This document shows, piece after piece, positions 1-12,833 of a DNA stretch of 64,000 bases. The DNA is from Wuchereria bancrofti. Lineage: Eukaryota > Nematoda > Chromadorea > Rhabditida > Onchocercidae. Each line of letters begins with the position of its first letter. Position 1 is the first letter of the stretch. Where the stretch lies: NCBI GenBank assembly GCA_005281725.1, contig SSBO01000003.1:1511396-1575395 (forward strand), given 5' to 3'. The notes under the pieces are model-generated. The model was given only the letters and a program-made list of their open reading frames with translations, did no database searches and was not told the origin of the DNA. Both the position numbers and the translations under genes were made by a program.

Positions 1-3000
1 ATCTCAGTACTAACCGTCAAGGTAACTTTATTTATTATGTTTCTTTACTTTCTTAATAGACGTTTTATTATCAGAGATTATGTTTTCTTCAGAAAAAAAT
101 TCTTCCAGAAATTCCAAGTATAAATATTTCAATTCTCAATTTCCGTCTGTTCATTTCTGTGACCATCTTTCTAATTTTTGATTCTTATCTGAATGTCTTT
201 ATAAATAGCATTTTTCAATTTTGTTGAAGCGAATATGAAATGTGTTATAAACTTGTTACCTCTATCAGACAGTAGTTTCATTATTGTCCATGGATTAAAT
301 TTACAATTTCTTGCACTTTGGACTAAACGCTCTTTCCGTTCATTTCATTCAAGATCCATAATGATTATTTTTTAATGGAGTAAATTATGCAAAAAACTTT
401 TCCAATATTTGTTTTGAGCTTTTGATATGTGTTCGCTTACTTCGTCAGCTTAACAACTGAACCAATTTATTTTGGTTTATGCTGTGAATTTTCTATGCTC
501 ACCTTACAGCATCCGTAATCGGAAAATGTGTCATTTGTGGTGAGGATTCAACAGGGAAACATTATGGTGTTATTGCTTGTCTCGGTTGTAAAACGTTTTT
601 TAGAAGGTTTGAATTCTTTTTCGTTTTGTTTTAATAGCTTTTCCGAACAATACGCTGCTGCTGTTCTGTTGAAGAATATATTAGGTTGATACAAAAACAA
701 TGATTTTTAGGTTGTTGACTATTGCTACTTCTTACTGAGATACATTCTTAAATAAATAACTATATTTATATCACTTTAACGCTCATGTTGTGTTTTGTAT
801 TTTTTATTTACTTGTATTTGCTTTCACTTCATATTCTCTTTAGATAACATTAAATGAGAAAATAACATTAAACAACAGGCAAATTTAAGAAATTTTAAGA
901 GTTAAAATTAGTTCATAAAGTAGCCGAGGCAACTCACAATATTAGCAGCTTATTTGACGTGAATATTACTAACAAGCAGACGTGTATTCGGAATTCGAAT
1001 TTTATGGACAGCACTAAGCTTTGAAGATCGAAAATCTAATAATCGATTGAAAGTAGTCACTGAAACTGAAGATGCATCATCTTATAACAACAAAAGAAAT
1101 TGTCCAAGAGCTTAAAGTTAATCATTTTATGGTCATTTGACATTTGGAGCAGTTAAAGAGGTGAAAAAATAAGTGAGTGTCTTATGAACTGACAGTGATT
1201 GGGCAATGAAGGTTTCGAATTTCTTATTCTACACAATAACAGAGAATCATTTTTTTGATCGGATTGTGTACGACAATCGATACTGATCATGCCTGTAGTT
1301 AACTTTAAGGCATTCTCCAAAGCCGGACGGCGTCATAAGAACGTCGTTCGTTGTTCGACGTCACGCTTCTTTCCTCTATAGCTTTCTGAATCCTGCCGGA
1401 ACTATGACACCCAAGAGATATTACTAAAGAAATCGATGAGATGCAAAATATCTCCAGTGAACATCAATCGATATAAAGTTTTGGCCTTTCGTCACATTCA
1501 CCTACCTTTCTTCAGTTGACCATTTCGATATAAAAAGTGATTGTATAACCAACATCATGTGGGAAATGTTTTCCAAATTTTCGTGCAGTCCGAATCCACT
1601 GAAGTTCTGGTTTTTATATTACAAGGATAAACAAACAGTCTTGTTTTTCATTAAATTAGTAAAAATATTTGAGTGTATTTTTCATTCTTACAATAATCTC
1701 AGAATTTAAGGTCCCAAACTACTTCTACTATAAATATTCTAAGCCTTTTCTTCTCGGTTATCTCAAGTCTTTCCTTATTTTTAATATTTGAAGAAATATG
1801 ATGGTATTAATTATATGCCAACGCAGAGAAACAAAGAAATGAGAATGTGATGAGATCTAGTAATCAAATTCTCGATAAGTAGTATTTTTTGAATTTGTTA
1901 TTGGATCGGTTCGTATCATGAGCTATATATATATATATATATATATCAGAGCAGTGGTTCACCGTCAGGATATCAAATGCAAGAGATCAGAATGCTGTGA
2001 AGTTGTTAAAGACACTAGAAGAGCATGCAGAGCTTGTCGCTATAAGAAGTGTCTTGAAATGGGAATGACCAAAGATGGTTTCGTTTTCTGAATTCTAATT
2101 CGATTGTGTACAAAGTTTCGTATATTGCATACATATATTTTAGAAAATTTTTCATAATAATGAGTATTTAAAGTTTCGTATAATTCATATTCTGTTTCAT
2201 GTGCAAATTCGATTTTTGTGATTGTTAGACTAGATTGAATCATATTCACATTCTCTAGATCTTTTCAATATCATTATGGAATATCTTTTTCAGTAGATTC
2301 TAAGTTTTTTAATGTCCCAAAAACTGTTACTTTACAGCGTTACAGCCACGTCGAGATTTGATTGGCTGTCGTAGATATCGGCGATCAGACAATCAGCAGG
2401 ATTTCATTGCTTCAACATCTCACAATTTTCAATTACCGCCAATAGATATGCGTTTGGTTGAACTCATTTCGAAGCTTACATTTGTCGATAAAGAAATTCG
2501 GGAGCGGAAATTTCGCTTGATGCGAGCGAAAAATGAAGCGAGAAGACTAGCACAAATGTTGAAACAAAGCAATCAGCAGGTAAGTTTTTTGATTTTTTCT
2601 TTTTTGTATTTTCTACACATGAAGGAGCTCAGTCAGTCTTCTTATTTATTCCTCATATTCGTCTGCAGTCTTTAACGAACTGTGAATTCTGAGGGTGTTA
2701 ACCACTTGAAAACGAACTGTGTATGTCGATGTGTATAGTTCCAGGTATTGAGACTCGTTTTACATTCTTGACGCAGTGAGTTGCGTTAAGAATATAAAAC
2801 GACTTTCATTTTTATGCACCCTCATCGACAAATAAAGCGATTGGCAATGGACCCCACCATCAAAAAGGTGGGACCCGTTAATGCAAATGCAAGAAAACAG
2901 GTAAGCAGTGTAAGCTAGCGATAAGAGAATGTAAAGAAATCCAGTCATAGTTTGAATTTTCATTTTGAGCATTGATGTTTTATATAACTCATGATATTTT

Positions 3001-4572
3001 CTTTCTCCAAACAACTGTTGAAAAAACTTTGAAATTTTAACGAATGAGTTTTTGAAAAACTTTACGGACTTTTTTCAAACAGGTCATAAACAGATTTATG
3101 ATTATGGCTACCGATATAGCAAGTGTAACACACACGGAATTATTGTTGATGTTAGAATGGGCTAAAACAGTGCCGTGCTTTGCTAAACTTCCTTTTGCCG
3201 ACAAATTATCTCTTTTAAAAAGGTATGTTTAGGAATTTATACTTTCTTGTACTTGGAATAAAAATTGTTTTTTTTTCAATCTTAGTTATGGTCACATTAT
3301 AATTATTCACCGAAAAAAATCTTTTGAGATTTTCGGAAGGCAAATTTTCAAGTTTTTCAGTTTTGCTGTTCATTACCTTATTTTGGAATATGGCTATTAC
3401 ACTGCTCAACTGGGTATAGAAGATGTTTGGTTGATATCAAATGGTACCTGTATGCCACGAAATGTTGACAAATTACCCCAGGACATGAAGGCAAGTACTT
3501 TTTTTTGTGTCGTTATATTGTTATATGTTTTCATGTTTTAATCTATCAAGTTTAAGTTTTCTGCAGAAAGCAGTTTATTATTATGACTATCCATATATGT
3601 TCATTTTCTCTTGTCTTGGTCTTTTTGTCTTCATTCTCTGTCCTCTCATAATGGATCTGTGCTTCTCGATCTTCTTGTTGTTTTTTCACTGCAATCTCCA
3701 GCTTTTTATAATTTTTAGCATGACGGATAGACTTGTCTAAGTTATAATATTAGACCAAATTCAAGCTTATTTTAAAAATGCGTTGCGATACCTTGGCTGT
3801 CTTTTATAAACCCCAGTGATTTAGGAATCAATTCCAGCGGATCGGAAATGGCGTCAAGAAAAACTTTACAAGCAGATGACTGATATATGTATCGACGAAG
3901 TTGCAGTACCTTTAAGGAGATTGAAGTTAATGCCTGAAGAACTTGTAACATTGAAAATCATCATGCTTTTCCGATATGGCGGTCGCAATCGTGAAAGTAC
4001 TTTTTCTTGTATCGTCATATGTGTTTATAACAACTCTTTAATTTAACTTTTATCCCTAATTAAAGAAGATCCGGGTGCTGAAAACTGCTTGTCGATCAGC
4101 TGGATAGGCGTTTGTTGTTTTAATGTTGTCCTTCATTTAACGCGTCGTATCTTTAGATGAAGAATCAGAGATTTCGAAAGAATCAAGTGCCCGGATAACA
4201 GAATGTCGTGATCGAGTAATTGCTGCCCTGTTTGCCTTCTACCGGTTTATTAATTTCCCGAATTATGCAGGTTCGAATTATGCAAAAAAAATTTTTTTAA
4301 AATTTTTTTTGCTAATAATAATGAGGTGTTAATATTTGTTCCTCGTAGTTCATTCATCATTATTACCTTTTACAGTCTTCAAAATTACAGCTCTTATGCG
4401 TTACTGATTTATTCTTCTAGAACGTTTTGGGAATGTGATTTTAACGATATCAGGAATAATATCAGCTGCATCGGCTACTATTGAAAGCTATCAAGTGATG
4501 CGCCTATTTAAAATTGTTGCCTTCGACCACATCTCTGAGCAATTACTTTTTAATATTACTCAAACGCTATGA
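1..4572 (+). CDS. Nuclear hormone receptor (supplementary/HNF4-like type), 5' partial
   Basis: Ligand-regulated transcription factor. Exons: 1-21, 510-606, 1950-2077, 2338-2579, 3083-3222, 3361-3490, 3825-3996, 4157-4270, 4421-4572; all phases join, giving 397 visible residues. Exons 2-3 encode the DNA-binding domain: finger 1 (CVIC...[10 protein letters not shown], so the P-box reads CLGCK) and finger 2 with C-x5-C-x9-C-x2-C ending [14 protein letters not shown]. Exon 4 holds the hinge ([16 protein letters not shown]). Exon 5 carries the helix-3 signature of the ligand-binding domain ([18 protein letters not shown]). The C-terminus ([13 protein letters not shown]) shows no obvious AF-2 activation motif. 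The intron after exon 6 uses a GC donor (AAG|GCAAGT). The start codon lies upstream of the window. The family is certain; I cannot name the orthologue among the many nematode nhr genes. AATAAA near 4717 is a possible poly(A) signal. Confidence 0.92.
915..1643 (+). mobile_element. Decayed mariner transposase fossil
   Basis: Lies in the second intron of the nuclear receptor gene, same orientation. Conceptual translation, switching frames and passing many stops, follows mariner transposase order: a [10 protein letters not shown]...F segment (915-985), [16 protein letters not shown] (1009-1050), the helix-turn-helix piece [17 protein letters not shown] (1087-1137), a VSYELT piece matching the family's WVPHELTENQ motif (1177-1194), FFDRIV (1253-1271), HSPKP (1310-1325), [11 protein letters not shown] (1383-1412), EIDEMQN (1430-1450) and a C-terminal stretch from FRHIHLPFF to [12 protein letters not shown] (1487-1600) continuing to 1643. 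The catalytic core between EIDEM and the C-terminus is mostly deleted. It cannot encode a working enzyme. Terminal inverted repeats were not identified. Confidence 0.75.
1924..1946. repeat. (AT)n microsatellite abutting a 3' splice site
   Basis: Alternating AT runs directly into the CAG acceptor of nuclear receptor exon 3 (exon starts 1950), replacing the pyrimidine tract seen at other acceptors in the window. Confidence 0.9.
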
Positions 4573-6902
4573 TATTGATACTATAGGTCTGATTGTTAGT
4601 GAAAATTTTTAGTGTTATTTTGTCATTAATGATGTTCTAGATGCAAAGCCCTTTGCTTAATAGATTGATCTTATGATTAAGATAATGGGCTCAATATGGA
4701 CAGAAAAGGTAATCATTAATAAAAGAGTTAAACAGTAACTGAAATGAAGCATTTGTTCTCATACGCATACAAAACATTTGTAGGCATTAAATATTTTTCC
4801 AGAGAAACTGGATGTAAACGCAGTAATTTATAACTGTTGCTGTTTCTGAACACTTGAACAATGCTGTCTTGCTGTTTCTGCAGTTGTTAAATAGACTTTT
4901 AGGATTTATTTTTCTGGTCCAGGATCAAACAGATTACAATAGCTAATGGGCAAGAAATCTGTTATATAAACCCTTCAGTTGTTTAATAACTTCAGAAGTG
5001 ATTAAGAATAGCTGTAAAGGTTTCATTTTATTCTCCTTTCGAAAGAGTAAAGTATGACAAAGCTAATCAAAAGATAACATGACAGAAAATATGGATCTAA
5101 TTTGATTAGCTATGCAGTGATAAAATATAAATTTCACTAATTCATAGCTTATAGATTGTTTTCCTTTTATTTATGGAGTAATCATTAAGGCCAGAAATTT
5201 GTTAATAACAAAGGTCACTAATAGAAGATATATTATTATTTGTCCCAAAACGTGCACAAACATTTTCGAAACTTTCCCCAAGAAGTGTATGATTACAGCA
5301 GGGAAGAATTGTCATTAATCGTGGCCTTTGTCTCCTTTCCATCTCCTTTGCTGGTGTATTTTTTTGATTGAAAGGTGGCGCCGTCAGTCTATATTTCTAG
5401 TTGAAAGCGAAATGAACCATCCAAAACATTTGTATCGAAGAGACCAGCTAGGAAAAATAACGAATCAAATTGGGATCTATCTATTCGGCAAAAATTCTTT
5501 GACAAAAAGTGATAGGCTATTGAGGTACGCGTGCTACACAACGAAAACCTTTTTGTCCCTCGAATTCGAACATTTACCACATTTTATAAAGAAACAGGAA
5601 GGATGAGATATTATCACTGATAATAGAATGAAAAGAGCTGTCAATGATGAATGTATGATACACGGCAATTTGATTAAAGTAAAATAGACCCATAAATTTA
5701 AGCCGCAAGTGAGATAGATAAAATGAGATATTGCTTTAATGAGCGTTGGTAAACAATTTAACATGAGGAAATAACTGCCAACAGGTCATTATCATTTCAG
5801 GCCAAACAAGTTTTGAGGTGACCTCGAGTACCAATGGCATCACATTGATGAACCTTTCACCCTTTCGGGTGTCTTTTTTTTTTTTTGCTATCTATCGTTC
5901 AAATATTTGCTGTAACTTTTCAACAAAGATGAAAAATTGTAAGAAACTAGAAGACATTCAATAACAGGAAAAGCAGGAATTTCTCTAACACAATAGTTTC
6001 AATAGCTAACAAAAAAGAAAAGAAAAATTGTCCTAAAAACTTTTCCGGACAAAAACAAAAATTTTATGTTAAATTATTTGAGCGTTACAGCAAATGGGAA
6101 TCATTTATAAATTTAACAAATATAAATCACTGAAACAAAAACGAAACAGCCTTCAGTTTCTGAATAGTTTAAAGAAAAAGCAAGAAATAAATTTGCAATT
6201 AGACGAGCAATACACGTGTTGCTAACGTCAACATTTGCCCAATGTTGATTTCACGTTGCAAAACCAGCACCTGTTTTTGACATCCATCTGATGATAATCA
6301 CTAAAACCGGTCTTATTTTATCCTAATTTTCATCTGTTCCCCTTTATCAATATCACTATTGTATTAAATATGCATAAGAAATTACAAGAATGATATTTTC
6401 ATATCAAATTTTGGCCAAAAATTTTCTGTTAAATTTAATCCAACAGATCTCTGTCAAATATCATCCCTTCCCTGTAGTTGTAAATCCTCCTAAAGAGTAC
6501 TTCTATTGTCCTTGGCCAGCCAAACGTCTGTCTTATTATTCTTGTCCTCTTTCATTCATTAGTGCTTAGGCTTACATTAAAAATGCAAATTGACCTGAAC
6601 GGATGTTGTGGTGGACAAGGGACAATGAAATAAAGAATCGATGACACAGAGTCATCCATCCATCCATCTATCCTTTTCTTCACAATGCCAACAGTATCAA
6701 CAAGAAAAGTAGCCGTCTGTAGTGCGATCCCCAAATGAGCAATCCGTCATCGTCCATTCTATTCTTTTCTATCAATTTTCGATCGATATTGCAAAAATGC
6801 AATTTGATATCAGTTCAGCTATATCGATATCAGAATATCAATCAGAAAGTTTAGTTTTTTTTTTTTTTTCACTTAATAGCCGTCCATTGAGCGATAATTG
6901 AT
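4573..6902. other. Intergenic, AT-rich
   Basis: Downstream of the nuclear receptor. Open frames here (for example 5328-5606) lack codon structure, splice context or recognisable motifs. AGGTCA-type half-sites occur at 5783-5788 and, reversed, at 5819-5824. A run of short hairpins ending in a T tract at 5815-5884 is listed separately. Confidence 0.6.
5815..5884 (+). ncRNA. Possible small structured RNA (hairpins plus T tract)
   Basis: Three consecutive inverted repeats: GAGGTGACCTC (5815-5825), CAATG-GCATCA-CATTG (about 5832-5847) and CACCC-TTTC-GGGTG (about 5860-5873), followed at once by a T-rich run of about 12 nt that would act as a Pol III terminator. No known RNA family was recognised and no internal promoter boxes were identified. 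Speculative. Confidence 0.2.
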
Positions 6903-7143
6903 GATAAGGTGAAGAAATATATCAATGTTTGATGTGTAATCCAATATTTCAATACGATTATGATGTCATTTATCAGTTCGAATCAAATTATGCATAATTA
7001 GATTGAATGAAGTGAATTTGGATTGAATTAACTTCCTCTTTAATGTGTTAAAAATTTTAATCCTATTTTGAAAAATTTTCTGGAAAATTTTGTTTAAATC
7101 AATAATTGTACGTGGAAACATAAATTTGTGCTTGCTGAAGTGA
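6903..7143 (+). repeat. 240-bp dispersed repeat, copy A
   Basis: Begins GATAAGGTGAAGAAATATAT and ends CTTGCTGAAGTGA. It matches copy B (14858-15102) over its whole length at roughly 93 percent, same orientation, 8 kb apart. No open frame or terminal inverted repeat is evident. It may be a non-autonomous element or a segmental duplication. Confidence 0.9.
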
Positions 7144-9154
7144 TGATGAACAAATTGAAAAGATTTTTAATCGTTAACTGTTTTTTTTCCTTGTTGTCTT
7201 TTGCGTCAATATTTCATCGCAGTCATCTGCTGCAATCGTTGTCCCCTCATACTCACCAAACTTCTGTTTTATCATTTTTGCTCGATTTTTTCAAAATGAA
7301 ATTTGAAATTAATTAAGCATCGAACAATATTTGGTTGTTTAATTTATGAAAGTTTACTGATACCTTTCTATCAGATATCTTACTGACACAGTAAGTACAA
7401 AAATCTCTTCTATTATTATCTCAAACATTATAGGTTTATTTAATTTGATTCAAAAAAAAAGGTCAGACATTTGAAAAACTATTACAACAACAATATCAGT
7501 TCAAGAAGAACTATGTTATAAATAAAAAGCATTGCAAATAATGAATTCTAATTTTAATTTTTCCACAACATGCAGACACTAAATTTTCCAATGAAATTTT
7601 AAAAGACTCTTTATCATTCTTATCATCCATTCCTTTCATTTTTTTCTTTTTTTTTTCCTGCTCAATGCTTAACCATTTAATGATTAAAAGTTTTTTTTTA
7701 AAGATATATTTTCAAAACTGTATAATTTTATCATTTTCTTCTCGTTGATTTACTTTATTCTTCCATGATACATCGTCCATTCCACTCACTCTTGGATGCA
7801 ATATTTTTTTTTCCTGCATCTTTTAGCATTATTTTCTCACCATTAATAGCACCCTATTATCACTATCATCCACCAAACACATGCATCTATTGGCCGAACT
7901 ATCCAATGAACCATTTTGTTATGTCCCAAGGAAAAAAAAAAGGGAGAGAAAAAAAAAAACGGTAGGATGGATTTGTATACAGCAAACAGTCGTTGTTCCG
8001 AAGTCAAGGACGTCCTTTGAAATTCCTTCTTCTAATTCATTTTCCTTTTTTTTTTTCTTTTTCTACTTTAAACTTTATACATTTTTGGGAAAATTTAACT
8101 TTTCTGATGAATTACGTAAGTTAAACTTTAATTTGTTCTTAATTTAAATAATCAAAACTTCAGATGGAGAAAGATGACATACGAGATGATAATGATGATC
8201 TGTTTGAGATTACGAGCAAAGTGATCTTCAGGTTATCTCTCACATTTATTTCTTCGAACTATTAGAACATTCAGAATTTGATTTTATTTCAACTTATACT
8301 TTAATTGTGTTACTGATTTTGTAATACAATAAAAGATGGTTATTCTATTCACCATTTCGTACGTTATGGCATGTTTTGATCGTTAACCTCATAATATTCA
8401 AATAAATGCTATAACTTATAATCTTTTATGATCTAATTGCAGTAATAGACAAACAGAGATTTATATGTCATCGATCGGACCGTTTCCTCAATAGAAAGGT
8501 CAAGAACTGTATTCAGATTTGTTACACTGATCTTATATCATAAGTGAATATAAACAGTCTTCAAAAAAGTTAAGTTTGAAAAATTATCCAAGAGGAAATT
8601 TCTCCCCGTGCCTTCTCATTCAATTATATTTCTTAGAATCATGTCATGTCGTTTTTGTATCACTTTTTCCTGAAATAAGAATTCAATTAAAAGCTATTAA
8701 AAAGAGAGTTCTTGATGATAGCATTAATAGTAAATAACGGAACAATTTTATTAACTTCAGGAATTTCCTCCCTCAATCCTGTATAGTTTACTATTCCGGA
8801 TACAATAACTACTGTTACTTCCTGTTAATTGACATGAAAGACAATAATATCTTATCATTAACATTCAACTCGTTGCAGAATTGCGGTACGGTGGAAATGA
8901 GATTGAACTTGGTAGTTCTCTTATGATAGTTATTCATAAATTTAATTATTTATCGCTCACTCAATTTCCATATATTATATAACCAAACGAAAGATTTGCT
9001 TTTTTCAAATAATAAAAATTGAATATGATCAGTTTACATTCTTAATTTGTTACAAATAAGCATAGTTAAAATGAAGAGAGTGGAAAGGAGGACAGATGGA
9101 CAATGAATGTAATAAATTTGTATGATTGGTATCGATGGCGCTGTTGTTGCTACT

Positions 9155-9182
9155 ACCACTACCACCGCCACTACCGCTGCTG

Positions 9183-9248
<66 letters not shown>

Positions 9249-9364
9249 TTGTGGCTGTGGTGATGGTGCTGATGAGGTTCGGGTCGTAATCCAATTGCAA
9301 TCCTCATTTATGACCGATTCCTTCTCTCTCTCTCTCTTTCTCTCTCTCTCTCCCTCTCTCTCTC
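9155..9364. repeat. Compound CTG/CTA trinucleotide and CT dinucleotide microsatellite
   Basis: CTA/CCA/CTG trinucleotides from about 9150, with 16 uninterrupted CTG units at 9198-9245, then after about 75 bp a CT-rich run (9323-9364). On the minus strand the frame reads as poly-Gln, but there is no splice or domain context, so I treat it as a repeat, not a gene. Confidence 0.9.
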
Positions 9365-12229
9365 CATTTCTTTTCAATCAGTTAGCTATTCGAATTGGGC
9401 GTCTTTGTATGCTTCCTATTAAAATCATTCGAAAAGGAAACGTTTATATTTGTATTATATCTTGTCATTCGAATCATTTAACTGTTTAATCTTGCGAATG
9501 ATTTAAGAATTCATACAGAAAACAGGAAGAATTTCAAATCTTTCAGGCTTATCGATAAAATTTGTAAAAATTTTCTCAAAAATCCTCCAGATAGGTAAAC
9601 AAAATGCATTATTGTTATATCTCATGAATACTTTTCCTTTCTCCCTCTTCTCTCTTTCTTTTGTTTTTCGTTTTTTACTTTTTTAATCAGTATGCTCTTC
9701 CGGCTGGATTATAACTGCAGGCATTGTAGTCTGTCATCTGTCACCTGTCACACATTTATTGTACCATTCAGTGATAGCAGTTAATGAATTATTATAACGA
9801 CTATTCATATGTATGATGTTTATTTAAACGAATGTTTTTTTTTTTTTTAATTAATTGAATTTGTTGAATAGTTTTTAAGACATCTGAGCCTTAAAAATTA
9901 TCGAACACATTTTTCCTAATATTCTTTTACCTCTTTTAATCTTTAGTCTTCCAGAATTTTAGATTTCATTCCCATTTGAGATTTTTTTTTTTTGCAGATA
10001 AATTTTAAAAATCACCGGGGGATTTCATTATGGGATTCAATTTATATGCTTTTTCACTTGATTGAAATTTTTCTAAATTCTTGACTGTATAACTATAGTT
10101 GCAAAAAAAAGTACCGAACAGAACATAAAAGTTTGCTAATTAATCTCTCCCTGTCATTTGTCGCACAATTTGGGTATGTGCTTTTTGCATATAATAGTAG
10201 TGAAAATTAAACATTTTCAAATAACGATCACTGATTGGTTCCTTTGCTATTAATTATATATGTCTATGGATGAAATGTTCTGTGCTTATTAATGACATAT
10301 ATGCAACCTTCTTCATATTCATAGCCTATTTTACTTTGAGATTTGAATTCTATTTTCTAAAATGTATGCATCATTGGCTGATTCATGCATTCATTCATTC
10401 TCCGTTAGATCTTTAGTTTATTACCGCAGAGAGAAGAGTATTTCTTGGTTTTCCATATCTTTGTTAACAATTAAACAGACGTCGTTTTAGGGAGGTCATC
10501 GTTGACAATTAAGCAATCATCATTTTTGCATAGTAATCAGTTTCGGTAGACGACGACATCTAAATGTGTTGATTGTTACTCCTCAAATACTACACTGTTT
10601 CCGTCCTATTTCAATTATACGAACCAATGAGTTCATTAAGCTATGGATGAAATTTTCTAAATTAATTCTTCCTCAACAGTTCCTCCAAAAATTCAATATA
10701 AAACGGTTGTAATTTTTCGAATGCTAAAGTGGCATGACTTTCTGTGTCAAATGTTAAAGTGCACCAAATAATTATATTGTTCAAAAGGTAACATTGATGA
10801 TTGAGGAATTTAGTTTAATTAACTGGTAAATTTTATTTAGCTTAATTAAGTAGTAAATTTTAAACTAGAACAGACATAGTAAGACCTCATTTTCTATCAT
10901 AAAGCATATGTATAAAGAGTTTTCTCATAAGAGCTGACAGATTTGCTGTACTCCCCGAGACATACTGTAATATGTGATGAATTTGGAACTTTGAGATCTG
11001 ATAGATTTTTTGTGCTTAAATAAATGTCATCATTTTATGTGAAACATAATAAACCCTATATTCCTGTTACTTTCACACTTAACAACTCTATTCTTAATTT
11101 GCATATCTCTGTTTATCAACTATTTTCTCTCTTTTATTTTGTAAATAGTTACTCTAATTTGTAGCGCTGATTGACATTCCGGTAGGTTAGTGAGAAAGTA
11201 CCAATCAAATGTTTACAATCATCGACTGAAGGATATGAAGGCTTGAACAAAAATAATGAATTAATAAATATGTATGATTGTAATTATATCGGAGTGAATG
11301 CTATTTCATCGATGATAATAAGTGCGCGATGCAATTATCTCGAATTCATGCATGCATGAAGTTAGTAGTGCATGCATGCTTATAACTATGCAAAATGCAT
11401 TGTCAACACAACAATATATTGCAATCAGGTAAGAAACAACAACAGGCGTTTGCGGAGTTTTATACAATTACTAAAACTGTCATTATTGGTTGTTGTTGGT
11501 CAGAGTTCAATTATTTATTTTAATCACTGCTGGTCGATTTAGAAGTAGTGAAAACCGTTTTTTTTTTTTGGCTGGTCATCATTAGATTGTTCAATTTAGT
11601 AAACAATTTTACTGATCTTATTGATGTTACCGATTGTAAGCAATTAAAAAAAAATGGATTGGAAAGGCTGATAGGGTGACAGGTACTAATTTTATAAAAC
11701 GAAAGCATACGCATTTATCATTTATTGAGTTATTTATTCATTGATCATTGATTTTGATATTATCTTAAAAAAAAACTTTGATATTATCTTTATTTCAAAT
11801 TTATAAGGATTGAAATTTAGATAATAACAAATTAACTGATATTTGATATTTTTATTGAGAAATTAACTCGAGGTATTCCTATCAACAACTTACTACTGTT
11901 TATCACTTTGACTTTTTTTTTTCATCTAGCTATTATTACTGGATCAGTTTATAGATATTTAAACCTATTGAATGTTCACAGAACTCTTCTACTCTGGATT
12001 GAGTTCTTTCATTTCACTACTATAAATAGTATTGAAGTGCTATTCATGATAGAAACATCACTTCAAAAGCATTGATAAGTTTTGGAGAAAGTATGTGTCA
12101 GTGAATGGTGTGCTTAAAGCTTGTTGACCAAAGGTCGTCGTTGCTTTCTAGTACTACAACCGATCGCTCATCATCACAATGTTGTCACGATAGTGAAGTG
12201 AGTGATACTGGGGTGATGTGAGCAGAGAG

Positions 12230-12364
12230 ATGGATGAAATGAAAAGGAAGGACGTTATCGCCGGAACATCATTCTTTTCCTGTCCGTCTCCATTCGTCGT
12301 AAAGGGTACTCCCCGACTGATTACTACTGCTTTTACAATTTCTCCGTATATAAATTTCGTTTAA
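12230..12364 (+). CDS. Candidate small ORF (44 aa), unrecognised
   Basis: ATG at 12230 in a locally GC-richer island opens a 44-codon frame starting MDEMKRKDVIAGTSFFSCPS and ending at TAA 12362-12364. There is no signal peptide, known motif or paralog. It could be chance, or part of a regulatory island. Reported only because base composition here differs from the flanks. Confidence 0.1.
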   Translation: MDEMKRKDVIAGTSFFSCPSPFVVKGTPRLITTAFTISPYINFV

Positions 12365-12809
12365 AGGATTACGTTACGTGGAGTGAAGCGTTAGCCGCAA
12401 TATTGTTCTTTTTTTTTTTGTTTTCTTTTTTTTGTTTTTTTTTCTTTTTGTTTATAAAGGCTAGTATGAAAAGTAAAGCCTAGAAAAGAAGACAAGGCCA
12501 GAAGGCTGTCTTATTCATTCAGTTGCAATAATCGTGAAAATTTTCACTGCCTAGACTAATGTTTATTAAAATTTCCAGCTTATTTATACTGCTCCTATCC
12601 TAGATGAATAAATTTTCTCTAATTTCATGGGAAAATCGTATTTATTCAAGTCAAGTTCATATATAATGAAGTTCCGCACGCCGATATAATTAATTATCGA
12701 TCGAAGTTAATTTTGGGACTATTTATTTTTGAAATTATATGCAAATTTATATAGATTTTTAAAGATATTGAAGTATCAAGTGGAATTTAATGTCCAAACA
12801 TGCGTTAAT

Positions 12810-12833
12810 ATTTAAATAGATATCTATTTAAAT
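12810..12833. repeat. Perfect 24-nt palindrome
   Basis: ATTTAAATAGAT followed by its exact reverse complement ATCTATTTAAAT, no spacer. It lies in intergenic DNA. Confidence 0.95.

Noticed and set aside
5328..5606. 92-aa plus-strand open frame downstream of the nuclear receptor
   Set aside because: No recognisable domain; overlapping frames on both strands of similar length suggest chance.
9195..9377. Minus-strand poly-Gln protein preceded by an Arg/Glu-rich stretch
   Set aside because: Both parts are translations of CTG and CT microsatellites; no splice sites or domain around it.
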